This document shows, one piece after another, positions 16,107 to 26,118 of a stretch of DNA of 64,000 bases (the stretch's first letter is position 1; each line of letters starts with the position of its first letter). This DNA is from Flavobacterium agrisoli. GTDB taxonomy: Bacteria; Bacteroidota; Bacteroidia; Flavobacteriales; Flavobacteriaceae. The stretch spans positions 62,001 to 126,000 of the forward strand of contig NZ_JAEHFV010000007.1 in the NCBI RefSeq assembly GCF_016522065.1. The letters are read 5' to 3'. Made by a program: the position numbers and the translations under genes. Below the pieces are notes generated by a model. It was not told the origin of the DNA and did not search any database. It saw only the letters and a program-made list of their open reading frames with translations.

Positions 16107-17165
16107 ATGAATATTAAGATAATCGGTACCGGAAGTTATATTCCGGAACAAAACATAAGCAATTTTGACTTTATAAATCATGCTTTTTTAAATGAGGATG
16201 GCAGTCCTTTTGGATATCCTAACGAAGTTGTTATCAAAAAATTTAAGGGAATTACCGGTATTGAAAACCGTCGTTACGCTGAAAGCAATCAAATGACTTC
16301 CGACTTAGCTTTTTTGGCTGCCGAAAAAGCCATAGCTAATGCCAACATCGATAAAGAAACACTGGATTATATTATTTTTGCACACAATTTTGGAGATGTA
16401 AAATCGGGCACCATTCAATCGGATATGATTCCGAGTTTGGCAACGCGAGTAAAAAACAAATTAAATATCAAAAATCCAAAATGTGTAGCCTACGACATTC
16501 TTTTTGGTTGCCCAGGTTGGATTGAGGGTGTTTTACAAGCCAATGCCTTCATCAAATCGGGAATGGCAAAAAGAGTTTTGGTAATTGGAGCCGAAACCCT
16601 TTCGAGAGTAGTTGACGACCATGACCGTGATTCGATGATTTATTCGGATGGAGCGGGAGCTTCCGTTTTAGAAGCCTCTAATGACGAATCAGGGCTTTTA
16701 TCGTACGAAAGCGCTACTTTTGCCACCGACGAAGCCAATTTTCTTTTCTTTGGCAAATCTTATAACAATGATTTAGATCAAGATGTAAAATACATCAAAA
16801 TGTACGGACGCAAAATTTACGAATTTGCTCTAAGTAACGTTCCTTGTGCTATGAAAGCCTGTTTGGATAAAAGCGGCATCGCAATCGAAGACGTTAAAAA
16901 AATCTTGATTCACCAAGCTAATGAAAAAATGGACGAAGCCATAATCGAACGTTTTTATAAATTATACGACCAAGCTGTTCCAAAAGACATCATGCCAATG
17001 AGCATTCATGATTTAGGAAATAGTAGCGTGGCCACTGTTCCTACTTTGTACGATTTATTGCTACAAGGTAAAATTGAAAATCATGAAATCAACAAAGGTG
17101 ACGTTGTCATTTTTGCTTCGGTTGGAGCCGGAATGAACATTAATGCTTTTGTATATCGCAATTAA
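16107..17165 (+). CDS. 3-oxoacyl-ACP synthase III-like (FabH/KAS III family) protein
   Basis: A 352-residue thiolase-fold enzyme of the KAS III group, which condenses an acyl-CoA starter with malonyl-ACP. The catalytic triad is visible: Cys in ILFGCPGWIEG, His in ILIHQANEKM, and Asn in LGNSSVATVP. The open frame reaches a TTG at 16089, but the ATG at 16107 (MNIKIIGTGSYIPEQN) gives the normal N-terminus and has AAGGAAG upstream. It stands apart from other fatty-acid genes and is followed by a terminator, so a specialised role (for example in flexirubin- or lipid-type products) is possible. Substrate unknown. Confidence 0.85.
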   Translation: MNIKIIGTGSYIPEQNISNFDFINHAFLNEDGSPFGYPNEVVIKKFKGITGIENRRYAESNQMTSDLAFLAAEKAIANANIDKETLDYIIFAHNFGDVKSGTIQSDMIPSLATRVKNKLNIKNPKCVAYDILFGCPGWIEGVLQANAFIKSGMAKRVLVIGAETLSRVVDDHDRDSMIYSDGAGASVLEASNDESGLLSYESATFATDEANFLFFGKSYNNDLDQDVKYIKMYGRKIYEFALSNVPCAMKACLDKSGIAIEDVKKILIHQANEKMDEAIIERFYKLYDQAVPKDIMPMSIHDLGNSSVATVPTLYDLLLQGKIENHEINKGDVVIFASVGAGMNINAFVYRN

Positions 17166-17185
17166 AATTGAAAACTAAAAATACC

Positions 17186-17217
17186 AAATCCATATCATCC
17201 GATGTGGATTTTTTTTG
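17186..17217 (+). terminator. intrinsic terminator of the KAS III-like gene
   Basis: AAATCCATATC (17186-17196) pairs with GATGTGGATTT (17201-17211) with one G-T pair and a 4-nt loop, followed by T run. Confidence 0.85.
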
Positions 17218-17238
17218 TTCCCTACTTTTCAAAGCAAA

Positions 17239-17264
17239 TTGTATATAGATAACTTGTATCTTTG
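17239..17264 (+). promoter_or_regulatory. promoter of the methyltransferase/glycosyltransferase unit
   Basis: TTG at 17239-17241 and TATCTTTG at 17257-17264, spaced 15 bp, close to the Bacteroidota consensus TTG-N17-23-TANNTTTG. The ATG follows 25 bp later. Confidence 0.5.
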
Positions 17265-17288
17265 CGCCTTTGATAATTAATTCAAAAC

Positions 17289-17813
17289 ATGTACGAAAAA
17301 ACATTTCCCAATAAAAGATTCAAACTTACCTTAGAATTTTTACAAAAACACATTCCAACATCGGAAACCATTTTGGATTTAGGAGTTGAAAATCCCTTTT
17401 CAAAAATAATGAAAGATGCGGGTTATTCAGTTTCAAATACTTCTGGCGAAGATTTAGACCTCAACCAATCGGCTTTACAAAACTCGAATGCACAAGTGGT
17501 TACTGCCTTAGAAATTTTTGAACATTTGCTAAATCCTTTCACGGTTTTAAAAGAAATAAAAGCCGAAAAACTAATTATTTCAATCCCCATGCGTTTGTGG
17601 TTTTCGGCCGCCTACAGAAGTAAAACCGACATGTGGGATCGGCATTATCATGAATTTGAAGATTGGCAATTGGATTGGCTACTGGAAAAAACAGGCTGGA
17701 AAATTATCGACTCTAAAAAATGGACCAATCCGGTCAAACAATTGGGTTTACGTCCTTTTTTACGCCGTTTTACAAACAGATATTACATTGTGTATGCTGA
17801 GAAAATTAAATAA
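17289..17813 (+). CDS. small SAM-dependent methyltransferase-like protein
   Basis: A 174-residue cytoplasmic protein with a class I methyltransferase core: ETILDLGVENPFSKIMKDAG replaces the usual glycine-rich SAM loop, followed by an acidic strand end (SGEDLDLNQ) and VVTALEIFEHLLNPFTVLKE, typical of motif II/III in methyltransferases that act on sugars or lipids. The later WDRHYHEFEDWQLDWLLEKTGW segment matches this subgroup. It lies 65 bp ahead of a family 2 glycosyltransferase, so both may modify a surface glycan or lipid. Substrate unknown. Confidence 0.75.
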   Translation: MYEKTFPNKRFKLTLEFLQKHIPTSETILDLGVENPFSKIMKDAGYSVSNTSGEDLDLNQSALQNSNAQVVTALEIFEHLLNPFTVLKEIKAEKLIISIPMRLWFSAAYRSKTDMWDRHYHEFEDWQLDWLLEKTGWKIIDSKKWTNPVKQLGLRPFLRRFTNRYYIVYAEKIK

Positions 17814-17826
17814 TTGAAAGATTGAA

Positions 17827-17860
17827 GAATTGAAAATTTCTTATTCAAAATTTACAATTC
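17827..17860 (+). repeat. intergenic word hairpin between methyltransferase and GT2
   Basis: GAATTGAAAATTT at 17827-17839 pairs with AAATTTACAATTC at 17848-17860, 12 of 13 positions. The upstream part repeats the word TTGAAGA. No T run follows, so it is not an obvious terminator; it lies inside a co-directional gene pair. Confidence 0.5.
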
Positions 17861-17878
17861 AAAATGCACCATTAAAAA

Positions 17879-18727
17879 ATGAAATATTACATTATTATTC
17901 CGGCGTATAACGAAGAAGCTTACATGGCTGTAACCCTGCAATCCTTAGTAGAACAAACCGTTTTGCCTACAAAAGTAATTGTAGTTAATGATAATTCAAC
18001 CGATAAAACGCCCGAAATTATTGCAGAATACAGTCAGAAATACCCTTTTATACAGTTAGTAAACAAAGTTTCTAGCGCCATACATTTACCGGGAAGTAAA
18101 GTCATTCAAGCATTTCAAGAAGGTTTAAAACACCTTGACGACCACTATGATATTATTGTAAAAGTGGATGCCGATTTAATTTTTCCTAAAAATTATTTTG
18201 AAACTATTATTCACCATTTTCAATCAGATGAACAAATTGGAATGGCAGGAGGATTTTGCTATATTGAAAAAAATGGCGACTGGGTCTTAGAAAATTTAAC
18301 CGATAAAGATCATATTCGCGGTGCATTAAAAGCGTATCGTAAAGTGGCTTTTGAACAAATTGGTGGATTACGGCCTCAAATGGGTTGGGATACGGTTGAT
18401 GAATTGTTATGCAAATTTTACAACTGGAAAGTGGTAACCGATGAAACTTTACACGTTAAACATCTCAAACCAACTGGCGCAAGTTATAACAAAACCGCTC
18501 GTTACAAACAAGGAGAAGCTTTTTATACTTTGGGTTACGGCTTTACTATTACGGCCATTGCATCGATGAAATTGGCCTTTAGAAAAGGAAAACCCTTTCT
18601 TTTTATAGATTACCTCAACGGATTTTGGAAAGCCAAACGCGAAAATAAAAAAATGTTAGTTACACCCGAACAAGCCCAATTTGTTAAAAAATACCGCTTA
18701 AAAAAAATGAAAGAGAAATTGTTTTAA
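17879..18727 (+). CDS. family 2 glycosyltransferase
   Basis: A 282-residue GT-A glycosyltransferase. The N-terminus YYIIIPAYNEEAYMAVTLQS is the GT2 nucleotide-sugar strand, NDNSTDKTPEII follows, and VKVDADLIFPKNYF holds the DxD metal-binding motif. The later GGLRPQMGWDTVDE carries the usual acceptor-side acidic residues. No membrane helix is evident, so it is a soluble or peripheral enzyme. Neighbours (methyltransferase upstream, MlaE/MlaF-like lipid transporter downstream) point to envelope work. Donor and acceptor sugars are unknown. Confidence 0.88.
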   Translation: MKYYIIIPAYNEEAYMAVTLQSLVEQTVLPTKVIVVNDNSTDKTPEIIAEYSQKYPFIQLVNKVSSAIHLPGSKVIQAFQEGLKHLDDHYDIIVKVDADLIFPKNYFETIIHHFQSDEQIGMAGGFCYIEKNGDWVLENLTDKDHIRGALKAYRKVAFEQIGGLRPQMGWDTVDELLCKFYNWKVVTDETLHVKHLKPTGASYNKTARYKQGEAFYTLGYGFTITAIASMKLAFRKGKPFLFIDYLNGFWKAKRENKKMLVTPEQAQFVKKYRLKKMKEKLF

Positions 18728-18809
18728 ATCGTTAAAACTATCGAAAAACAATTTCTCAATACCCCAAAACTCATAACTTCTTTTTAACTTAGCCCATATT
18801 TGTAAAATT

Positions 18810-19556
18810 ATGATGCTCGTTCGATATCTATCTCAAATCGGAAGGTATTTTTTAATGCTGAAAGAAATTTTCAATAAACAAACCAAATGGTCGGTCATGA
18901 AACGTTTGATTTTTAAAGAAATCGATGATTTAATTATCGACTCTTTAGGAATTGTGTGCTTCATCTCTTTTTTCATTGGAGGTGTTGTTGCCATTCAAAC
19001 CGCATTAAACCTTACCAACCCTTTAATTCCAAAATATTTAATCGGATTTGCTACACGTCAATCGGTTATTTTAGAGTTTGCTCCTACTTTTATTTCGGTT
19101 ATTATGGCCGGAAAAATGGGCTCTTACATCACTTCGAGTATTGGTACCATGCGTGTAACCGAACAAATTGACGCACTTGAAGTAATGGGAGTAAACTCAC
19201 TAAATTACTTGGTTTTTCCTAAAATCATTGCCTTGCTTTTGTATCCGTTTGTTATCGGAATTAGTATGTTTTTAGGGATTTTCGGAGGTTGGATGGCGAG
19301 TGCTTATGGCGGATTTTCAACAAGTCAAGATTTTATTCAAGGTGCGCAAATGGATTTTATTCCGTTTCATATCACCTATGCTTTTATTAAAACTTTCATA
19401 TTTGCCATACTTTTAGCCACTATTCCATCTTTTCATGGTTATTATATGAAAGGTGGCGCGCTCGAAGTTGGAAAAGCGAGTACGGTTTCGTTTGTATGGA
19501 CCTCGGTTACCATCATTCTTTTCAATTATATATTAACTCAAGTACTGTTAGGATAA
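18810..19556 (+). CDS. MlaE-family ABC transporter permease
   Basis: A 248-residue permease of the MlaE family, which moves phospholipids or related lipids between the membranes. Visible are the conserved VAIQTALNL helix, LEFAPTFISVIMAGKMGSYI and IGTMRVTEQIDALEVMG, the last being the family hallmark that touches the ATPase. Two ATG codons at 18810 and 18813 are both usable. Its stop overlaps the ATP-binding gene's start as TAATG. No MCE-domain partner is adjacent; in Bacteroidota it is often encoded elsewhere. Confidence 0.92.
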   Translation: MMLVRYLSQIGRYFLMLKEIFNKQTKWSVMKRLIFKEIDDLIIDSLGIVCFISFFIGGVVAIQTALNLTNPLIPKYLIGFATRQSVILEFAPTFISVIMAGKMGSYITSSIGTMRVTEQIDALEVMGVNSLNYLVFPKIIALLLYPFVIGISMFLGIFGGWMASAYGGFSTSQDFIQGAQMDFIPFHITYAFIKTFIFAILLATIPSFHGYYMKGGALEVGKASTVSFVWTSVTIILFNYILTQVLLG

Positions 19557-20320
19557 TGATAGAGGTAAAAAATGTAGAAAAATCGTTTGGTGACACGAAA
19601 GTTCTTAAAGGGATTTCGACTGTTTTTGAAACCGGAAAAACCAACTTAATTATTGGACAAAGTGGTTCTGGAAAAACAGTTTTATTAAAAAGTTTGCTGG
19701 GTATTCACCATCCCGAAGTTGGCACAATCGAATTTGATGGTCGTGTTTATTCTAATTTAGATAAAGATGAAAAAAGAGATCTTCGAACCGAAATCGGCAT
19801 GGTTTTTCAAGGAAGCGCCTTATTTGATTCAATGACCGTCGAAGAAAATGTGGCTTTCCCTTTGCGAATGTTTACTAAAGAAAACCGAGCGGCCATTAAA
19901 GAACGCGTTGATTTTGTTCTAAAAAGAGTCAACTTAATTGATGCGCATAAAAAATTACCCTCCGAAATTTCGGGTGGAATGCAAAAACGTGTGGCCATAG
20001 CCCGCGCTATCGTAAACCGTCCTAAATATTTATTTTGCGATGAACCTAACTCGGGTTTAGACCCAAACACATCTATTTTGATAGATAATTTGATCAAAGA
20101 AATCACCGAAGAATACGACATAACCACGGTAATTAATACCCATGATATGAACTCGGTAATGGAAATTGGCGATAATATTGTGTTTTTAAAAAATGGTTTA
20201 AAAGCGTGGCAAGGAACCAAAGAGGAAATTTTTAAAACCGACAATCAAGCGGTCGTTGATTTTGTTTATTCTTCTAACCTTTTCAAAAAAGTAAGAGAAG
20301 CGTATTTAAAAGGATATTAA
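19556..20320 (+). CDS. MlaF-like ABC transporter ATP-binding protein
   Basis: A 254-residue ABC ATPase coupled to the MlaE-like permease. Walker A is GQSGSGKT, the signature is EISGGMQKRVAIARAI, and Walker B is YLFCDEPNSGLDP, followed by the THDMNS switch. The open frame starts further upstream, but the ATG at 19556, overlapping the permease stop, gives the expected MIEVKNVEKSFG N-terminus. The ISGGMQKR signature is typical of MlaF-type retrograde lipid transporters. Probably the energy-supplying part of an envelope lipid transporter. Confidence 0.93.
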   Translation: MIEVKNVEKSFGDTKVLKGISTVFETGKTNLIIGQSGSGKTVLLKSLLGIHHPEVGTIEFDGRVYSNLDKDEKRDLRTEIGMVFQGSALFDSMTVEENVAFPLRMFTKENRAAIKERVDFVLKRVNLIDAHKKLPSEISGGMQKRVAIARAIVNRPKYLFCDEPNSGLDPNTSILIDNLIKEITEEYDITTVINTHDMNSVMEIGDNIVFLKNGLKAWQGTKEEIFKTDNQAVVDFVYSSNLFKKVREAYLKGY

Positions 20321-20338
20321 AAAATTACACATTGCTAA

Positions 20339-20899
20339 ATGGAAAAAATTCGTTGTCATTGGTGTTCTTCAAGCGATTTATACAAAAAATACCATGATGA
20401 AGAATGGGGAATTCCCGTTTATGAAGACCAAAAATTATTCGAATTTTTTATTTTAGAAACTTTTCAAGCAGGTTTGAGTTGGATTACCATTCTCAACAAA
20501 AGAGAAAACTTTCGCGAAGCTTTTGATAATTTCGATTATAAAAAAATAGCTCATTATTCCGAAGAAAAGATTCAATCCTTATTGCAAAACTCGGGAATCA
20601 TTCGCAACCAACTTAAGGTACGAGCAGCAGTAAGCAATGCACAGGCTTTTATGAATGTTCAGGAAGAATTTGGCAGTTTCTCTGAATATATTTGGAAATT
20701 TACCAATGGAAAACCAATCATAAACAATCCAAAATCTGCAAAAGACGTTCCTGCCACCACTCCACTTTCTGACGCAATTAGTAAAGATTTAAAAAAGCGA
20801 GGCTTCAAATTCGTAGGTTCTACAGTAGTTTACGCCCACATGCAGGCCACTGGAATGGTTAACGACCATGTACAAGAATGCTGGACAAGACAGCAGTAA
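20339..20899 (+). CDS. tag: DNA-3-methyladenine glycosylase I
   Basis: A 186-residue base-excision repair enzyme that removes 3-methyladenine from DNA. It begins with RCHWCSSSDLYKKYHDEEWG, including the Cys and His ligands of the Tag zinc snap, and continues with FEFFILETFQAGLSWITIL, the helix holding the base-recognition residues. The C-terminal MVNDHVQECW supplies the remaining His/Cys ligands. Length is normal. It starts 18 bp after the ABC ATPase and may share its transcript. Nothing unusual. Confidence 0.95.
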   Translation: MEKIRCHWCSSSDLYKKYHDEEWGIPVYEDQKLFEFFILETFQAGLSWITILNKRENFREAFDNFDYKKIAHYSEEKIQSLLQNSGIIRNQLKVRAAVSNAQAFMNVQEEFGSFSEYIWKFTNGKPIINNPKSAKDVPATTPLSDAISKDLKKRGFKFVGSTVVYAHMQATGMVNDHVQECWTRQQ

Positions 20900-20978
20900 A
20901 CAGTGTTCAGAATTTTAGTATTCAGTATAAATTTTGTTAAACTTCCAACTTCTAACTTCTAACCTCTAACTTTTTGCC

Positions 20979-20986
20979 TACATTTG
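20979..20986 (+). promoter_or_regulatory. -7 promoter box of the thi operon
   Basis: TACATTTG matches TANNTTTG. A start site 5-7 bp downstream would fall at about 20992, exactly where the TPP aptamer begins (20993), so the riboswitch would be the very 5' end of the mRNA. Confidence 0.55.
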
Positions 20987-20992
20987 CTTTAC

Positions 20993-21153
20993 ACTTTAGG
21001 GGTGTCTACAAAATTGTAGGCTGAGACTTTACCCTCGAACCTGATCTAGTTCATACTAGCGTAGGAAAAAGTAAGATGACTTCTTGTGCATATTCGTATG
21101 CCACATTGTAGCCATTCCTAAAGTATAATTATATACAAATCTCAAAGGAATGG
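20993..21153 (+). promoter_or_regulatory. TPP riboswitch with start-codon-sequestering expression platform, upstream of thiS
   Basis: The THI element is clear: GGGGTGTC, then GGCTGAGA, ACCC, GAACCTGATCTAGTT and TAGCGTAGGAA. P1 is ACTTT (20993-20997) with AAAGT (21068-21072). Downstream, CCATTCCT (21112-21119) is complementary to AGGAATGG (21146-21153), which contains the thiS ATG and its GGA. A competing helix pairs ACTTTAGG (20993-21000) with CCTAAAGT (21117-21124) and cannot coexist with either P1 or the start-codon helix. This predicts that TPP binding closes P1, releases CCTAAAGT, and lets CCATTCCT hide the start codon; without TPP translation is on. Confidence 0.93.
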
Positions 21154-21356
21154 AACTAAAAATCAACCAACAAAAAAAAGAATTTGATATTCAGGAATTA
21201 AGCATTCAGGCTTTATTGGATATTGAAATTCCAAACAAACAGAACGGTATTGCCGTTGCTGTCAACAATTCTGTTATTCCAAGATCCAACTGGAACAGCC
21301 ATCTCCTACTCGAAACCGACGACATTTTAATTATTTCTGCTACTCAGGGGGGATAA
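21150..21356 (+). CDS. thiS: sulfur carrier protein ThiS
   Basis: A 68-residue ubiquitin-like protein ending in the obligatory Gly-Gly (ISATQGG), which is adenylated and then thiocarboxylated to donate sulfur for the thiazole ring of thiamine. The N-terminus MELKINQQKKEFDIQEL is standard. It is first in the operon, and its start codon is part of the riboswitch expression platform. A repeat-rich gap of 128 bp separates it from thiC. Confidence 0.95.
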   Translation: MELKINQQKKEFDIQELSIQALLDIEIPNKQNGIAVAVNNSVIPRSNWNSHLLLETDDILIISATQGG

Positions 21357-21360
21357 TTTT

Positions 21361-23308
<1,948 letters not shown>

Positions 23309-23329
23309 CAGAGAATCAAGATAAAAGTA

Positions 23330-23378
23330 TTAAGTATTAAGACCTAAAAATCAGATTTCTACTTTTCTTAATACTTAA
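23330..23378 (+). repeat. perfect 12-bp hairpin in the thiC-tenI gap
   Basis: TTAAGTATTAAG (23330-23341) and CTTAATACTTAA (23367-23378) are perfect complements with a 25-nt loop. The surrounding 94-bp gap contains further copies of the AAGTATTAAG word. It is within the operon and lacks a T run. Confidence 0.6.
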
Positions 23379-23402
23379 TTCTCAAATCTTAATACTAAAA
23401 AA

Positions 23403-24002
23403 ATGATAGTAATCACAAACCCAACTTCAATTCTCAATGAAATTGAAATTATTCATGCTCTTTTTGAAGAGGGTTTGGAATTGCTTCATATTCGTAAACC
23501 AGAATATTCAGAGGTTAGAATGGCACTGTTCATTCAGCAAATAGAAAAAGAATTTCGAAAAAAATTGGTTTTACATAGCCAGCATCAAATAGCAGAATTG
23601 TTCGGAATTAATCATTTTTATTTTACAAAAAATGATAGAAAAAATGAAATTCCTAATAAGTATTTAAAATCTTCTACGATTCCGTTAACGAAGTCCACTT
23701 CTACCCATTCGATAGAAGAATTTAATAGTTTGTCAACTGATTATGATTATGCTTTTTTGAGTCCAGTTTTTCCATCAATTTCTAAAGAAAATTATTTCTC
23801 TAAAACAGATTTATTGAAATCCATCAAAAACAGAACTAATTTCAATACAAAACTCATTGCTTTAGGTGGAATAGAGCCTAAAAACACAGCCCAAGCATTA
23901 GAAAATGGCTTTGATAATGTAGCCTTACTAGGAACTATTTGGTGTTCAAACAACCCAATTCAAAACTTTAAATCATGTCAAAAAATCGTCAAATCGTTTT
24001 AA
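23403..24002 (+). CDS. TenI-like thiamine phosphate synthase homologue
   Basis: A 199-residue TIM-barrel protein of the ThiE/TenI family. Conserved pieces are LLHIRKPEYSE, the YAFLSPVFPSISKENY loop and LIALGGIEP. In the positions where true ThiE enzymes have the NDRVDLA and VHLGQ pyrophosphate-binding segments, this protein has HSQHQIAELFGINHFYF, so phosphate-binding residues appear lost. That suggests a thiazole tautomerase (TenI) rather than a second ThiE; a real ThiE is encoded two genes on. It overlaps thiD by 28 bp. Role inferred. Confidence 0.75.
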   Translation: MIVITNPTSILNEIEIIHALFEEGLELLHIRKPEYSEVRMALFIQQIEKEFRKKLVLHSQHQIAELFGINHFYFTKNDRKNEIPNKYLKSSTIPLTKSTSTHSIEEFNSLSTDYDYAFLSPVFPSISKENYFSKTDLLKSIKNRTNFNTKLIALGGIEPKNTAQALENGFDNVALLGTIWCSNNPIQNFKSCQKIVKSF

Positions 24003-24727
24003 CAATAGCAGGATTTGATCCCTCTGCTGGAGCGGGTGTTTTGGCTGATATTAAAACATTTGAGCAACATCAAGTGTATGGATTTGCCATTAATACGGGG
24101 AACACTATTCAAACTGAAAATGAATTTGTTGAAATGCAATGGACAAGCTTAGATTTTGTTCTAAAATCGATACGGATATTTTTTGGTCAGTATAAAATTA
24201 AAGCAGTCAAAATTGGAATTGTTCCATCATTAGAATATGTAAAAGAAATTGTTTTCACTATTAAAAAACTGTCATCAACTACTAAAATTATTTGGGATAC
24301 GGTTTTAAAATCGAGTACAGCGTTTGATTTTTTAAACATTCAAAATCAAGAAATTTTAATTGAAATTTTAAAAAAAATAGATTTAATCACACCTAATTAC
24401 AACGAAATTTTGCAATTATCAAATGACGTTGATGTCCCAACAGCAGCAACTTTACTCTCGAAACATTGTGTTGTTTTTCTAAAAGGCGGACACAATCCGC
24501 ACGAGATTGGCATTGATTATCTCTATACAAAAAATAGTGTCGAGAAATTATTACCAAGAACCAATACTTGTCATGAAAAACACGGTTCTGGCTGTGTACT
24601 ATCATCTGCAATTACCGCAAATGTAGCATTAGGATATAATTTTGAAACCGCTTGCGCAAAAGCAAAAAAATACACAGAAAACTATTTATCATCTAACTCA
24701 ACTAAACTAGGATTTCATCATGTATAA
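23975..24727 (+). CDS. thiD: hydroxymethylpyrimidine/phosphomethylpyrimidine kinase
   Basis: A 250-residue ribokinase-fold kinase phosphorylating HMP and HMP-P in thiamine synthesis. The N-terminal TIAGFDPSAGAGVLADIKTF and the C-terminal HEKHGSGCVLSSAITAN anion-hole motif are diagnostic. It overlaps the preceding tenI-like gene and the following thiE by 28 and 8 bp, so the three are translationally coupled. Length slightly short compared with E. coli ThiD (about 266), otherwise normal. Confidence 0.93.
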   Translation: MSKNRQIVLTIAGFDPSAGAGVLADIKTFEQHQVYGFAINTGNTIQTENEFVEMQWTSLDFVLKSIRIFFGQYKIKAVKIGIVPSLEYVKEIVFTIKKLSSTTKIIWDTVLKSSTAFDFLNIQNQEILIEILKKIDLITPNYNEILQLSNDVDVPTAATLLSKHCVVFLKGGHNPHEIGIDYLYTKNSVEKLLPRTNTCHEKHGSGCVLSSAITANVALGYNFETACAKAKKYTENYLSSNSTKLGFHHV

Positions 24728-25358
24728 CAAATTACAATATATTTCTCAGGGAAATACGATCGAAGAACAACTGCATAATATTCATGAAGCTTTGGATAAT
24801 GGTTGTGATTGGATTCAAATGCGGTTTAAAAACCAAACCGATTCCGATTGTTACAAATTAGCCGAAGCGGCAAAATTTTTATGCGAAGAATATTTGGCAA
24901 ACTTTATCATCAATGACAATGTTGCTCTAGCTCAAAAAATTGCTGCAGATGGTGTACATCTCGGATTGATGGATATGAAAATTAAAGATGCTCGCGACAT
25001 TTTGGGTAAAACCAAAATCATTGGAGGAACTGCCAATACTTTTGAAAATATTAAAAATCACATACAAAATGGTTGTGATTATATCGGATTAGGCCCTTTT
25101 CGATTCACAACAACTAAGGAAAAATTAAGCCCGATTTTGGGTTTAGAAAGTTACGAATCTATTATTGCTGAAATGAAAAAGCAAAATCTTGAAGTCCCAA
25201 TTTATGCTATTGGAGGCATTGATTTAAGTGATGTTGAAGCTTTAATGCAAACCGGAATTCACGGAATAGCGGTTTCAGGCTTGATTACCGAAAATCCTTC
25301 TAAAACAAAATTAATTACACAATTAAACGAAAAATTATATGGCAACGTCATTGTTTAA
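24720..25358 (+). CDS. thiE: thiamine phosphate synthase
   Basis: A 212-residue TIM-barrel enzyme joining HMP-PP and thiazole phosphate to give thiamine phosphate. It keeps the canonical residues missing in the tenI-like paralogue: [46 protein letters not shown] and [11 protein letters not shown]. It overlaps thiD by 8 bp and thiG by 20 bp. Confidence 0.95.
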   Translation: MYNKLQYISQGNTIEEQLHNIHEALDNGCDWIQMRFKNQTDSDCYKLAEAAKFLCEEYLANFIINDNVALAQKIAADGVHLGLMDMKIKDARDILGKTKIIGGTANTFENIKNHIQNGCDYIGLGPFRFTTTKEKLSPILGLESYESIIAEMKKQNLEVPIYAIGGIDLSDVEALMQTGIHGIAVSGLITENPSKTKLITQLNEKLYGNVIV

Positions 25359-26115
25359 AATAGGAGATAAAACATTAGAATCCAGACTGTTTTTAGGGAC
25401 TGGGAAATTTGGTTCGAATCAACAAATGGAAGAGGCAATTTTGGCTTCGGAAAGTGAATTGGTTACAGTAGCATTAAAACGTATCGATTTAGAAACCGAA
25501 ACTGATGCTATCCTATCACATTTACAACATCCAAAAATCAATTTACTGCCTAATACTTCAGGTGCCAGAAATGCCCAAGAAGCCATTTTTGCAGCACAAT
25601 TAGCACGTGAAGCACTAGAAACGAATTGGCTAAAACTCGAAATTCATCCTGATCCAAAATATTTGATGCCGGATCCAATTGAAACCTTAAAAGCTACCGA
25701 AGAATTGGCAAAATTAGGATTCATCGTTTTGCCTTACATCCACGCTGATCCAGTTTTATGCAAACGTTTGGAAGATGTAGGAACATCGGCAGTAATGCCT
25801 TTAGGTTCGCCAATCGGAAGTAATAAAGGGTTAAAAACTATTGATTTTTTAGAAATTATTATCGAGCAAAGCAAAGTTCCAGTTATCATTGATGCCGGAA
25901 TTGGCGCTCCATCTGATGCTGCCAAAGCAATGGAAATGGGTGCTGATGCTGTTTTGGTAAATACGGCTATAGCGGTTGCTGGAAATCCAAAATTGATGGC
26001 CGAGGCTTTTAAGGAAGCAGTCATTTCAGGTCGAAAAGCTTATGAAGCCAAACTGGGTCAGCAATTCAATCAAGCAGTTGCTTCAAGTCCGTTGACGGCT
26101 TTTTTATACGAATAA
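25339..26115 (+). CDS. thiG: thiazole synthase
   Basis: A 258-residue enzyme that forms the thiazole phosphate ring from DXP, dehydroglycine and ThiS-thiocarboxylate. [11 protein letters not shown] at the N-terminus, the [10 protein letters not shown] segment, [19 protein letters not shown], and [20 protein letters not shown] with [10 protein letters not shown] are conserved. It overlaps thiE by 20 bp and is followed 3 bp later by thiH, its dehydroglycine supplier. Confidence 0.97.
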   Translation: MATSLFKIGDKTLESRLFLGTGKFGSNQQMEEAILASESELVTVALKRIDLETETDAILSHLQHPKINLLPNTSGARNAQEAIFAAQLAREALETNWLKLEIHPDPKYLMPDPIETLKATEELAKLGFIVLPYIHADPVLCKRLEDVGTSAVMPLGSPIGSNKGLKTIDFLEIIIEQSKVPVIIDAGIGAPSDAAKAMEMGADAVLVNTAIAVAGNPKLMAEAFKEAVISGRKAYEAKLGQQFNQAVASSPLTAFLYE

Positions 26116-26118
26116 ACA

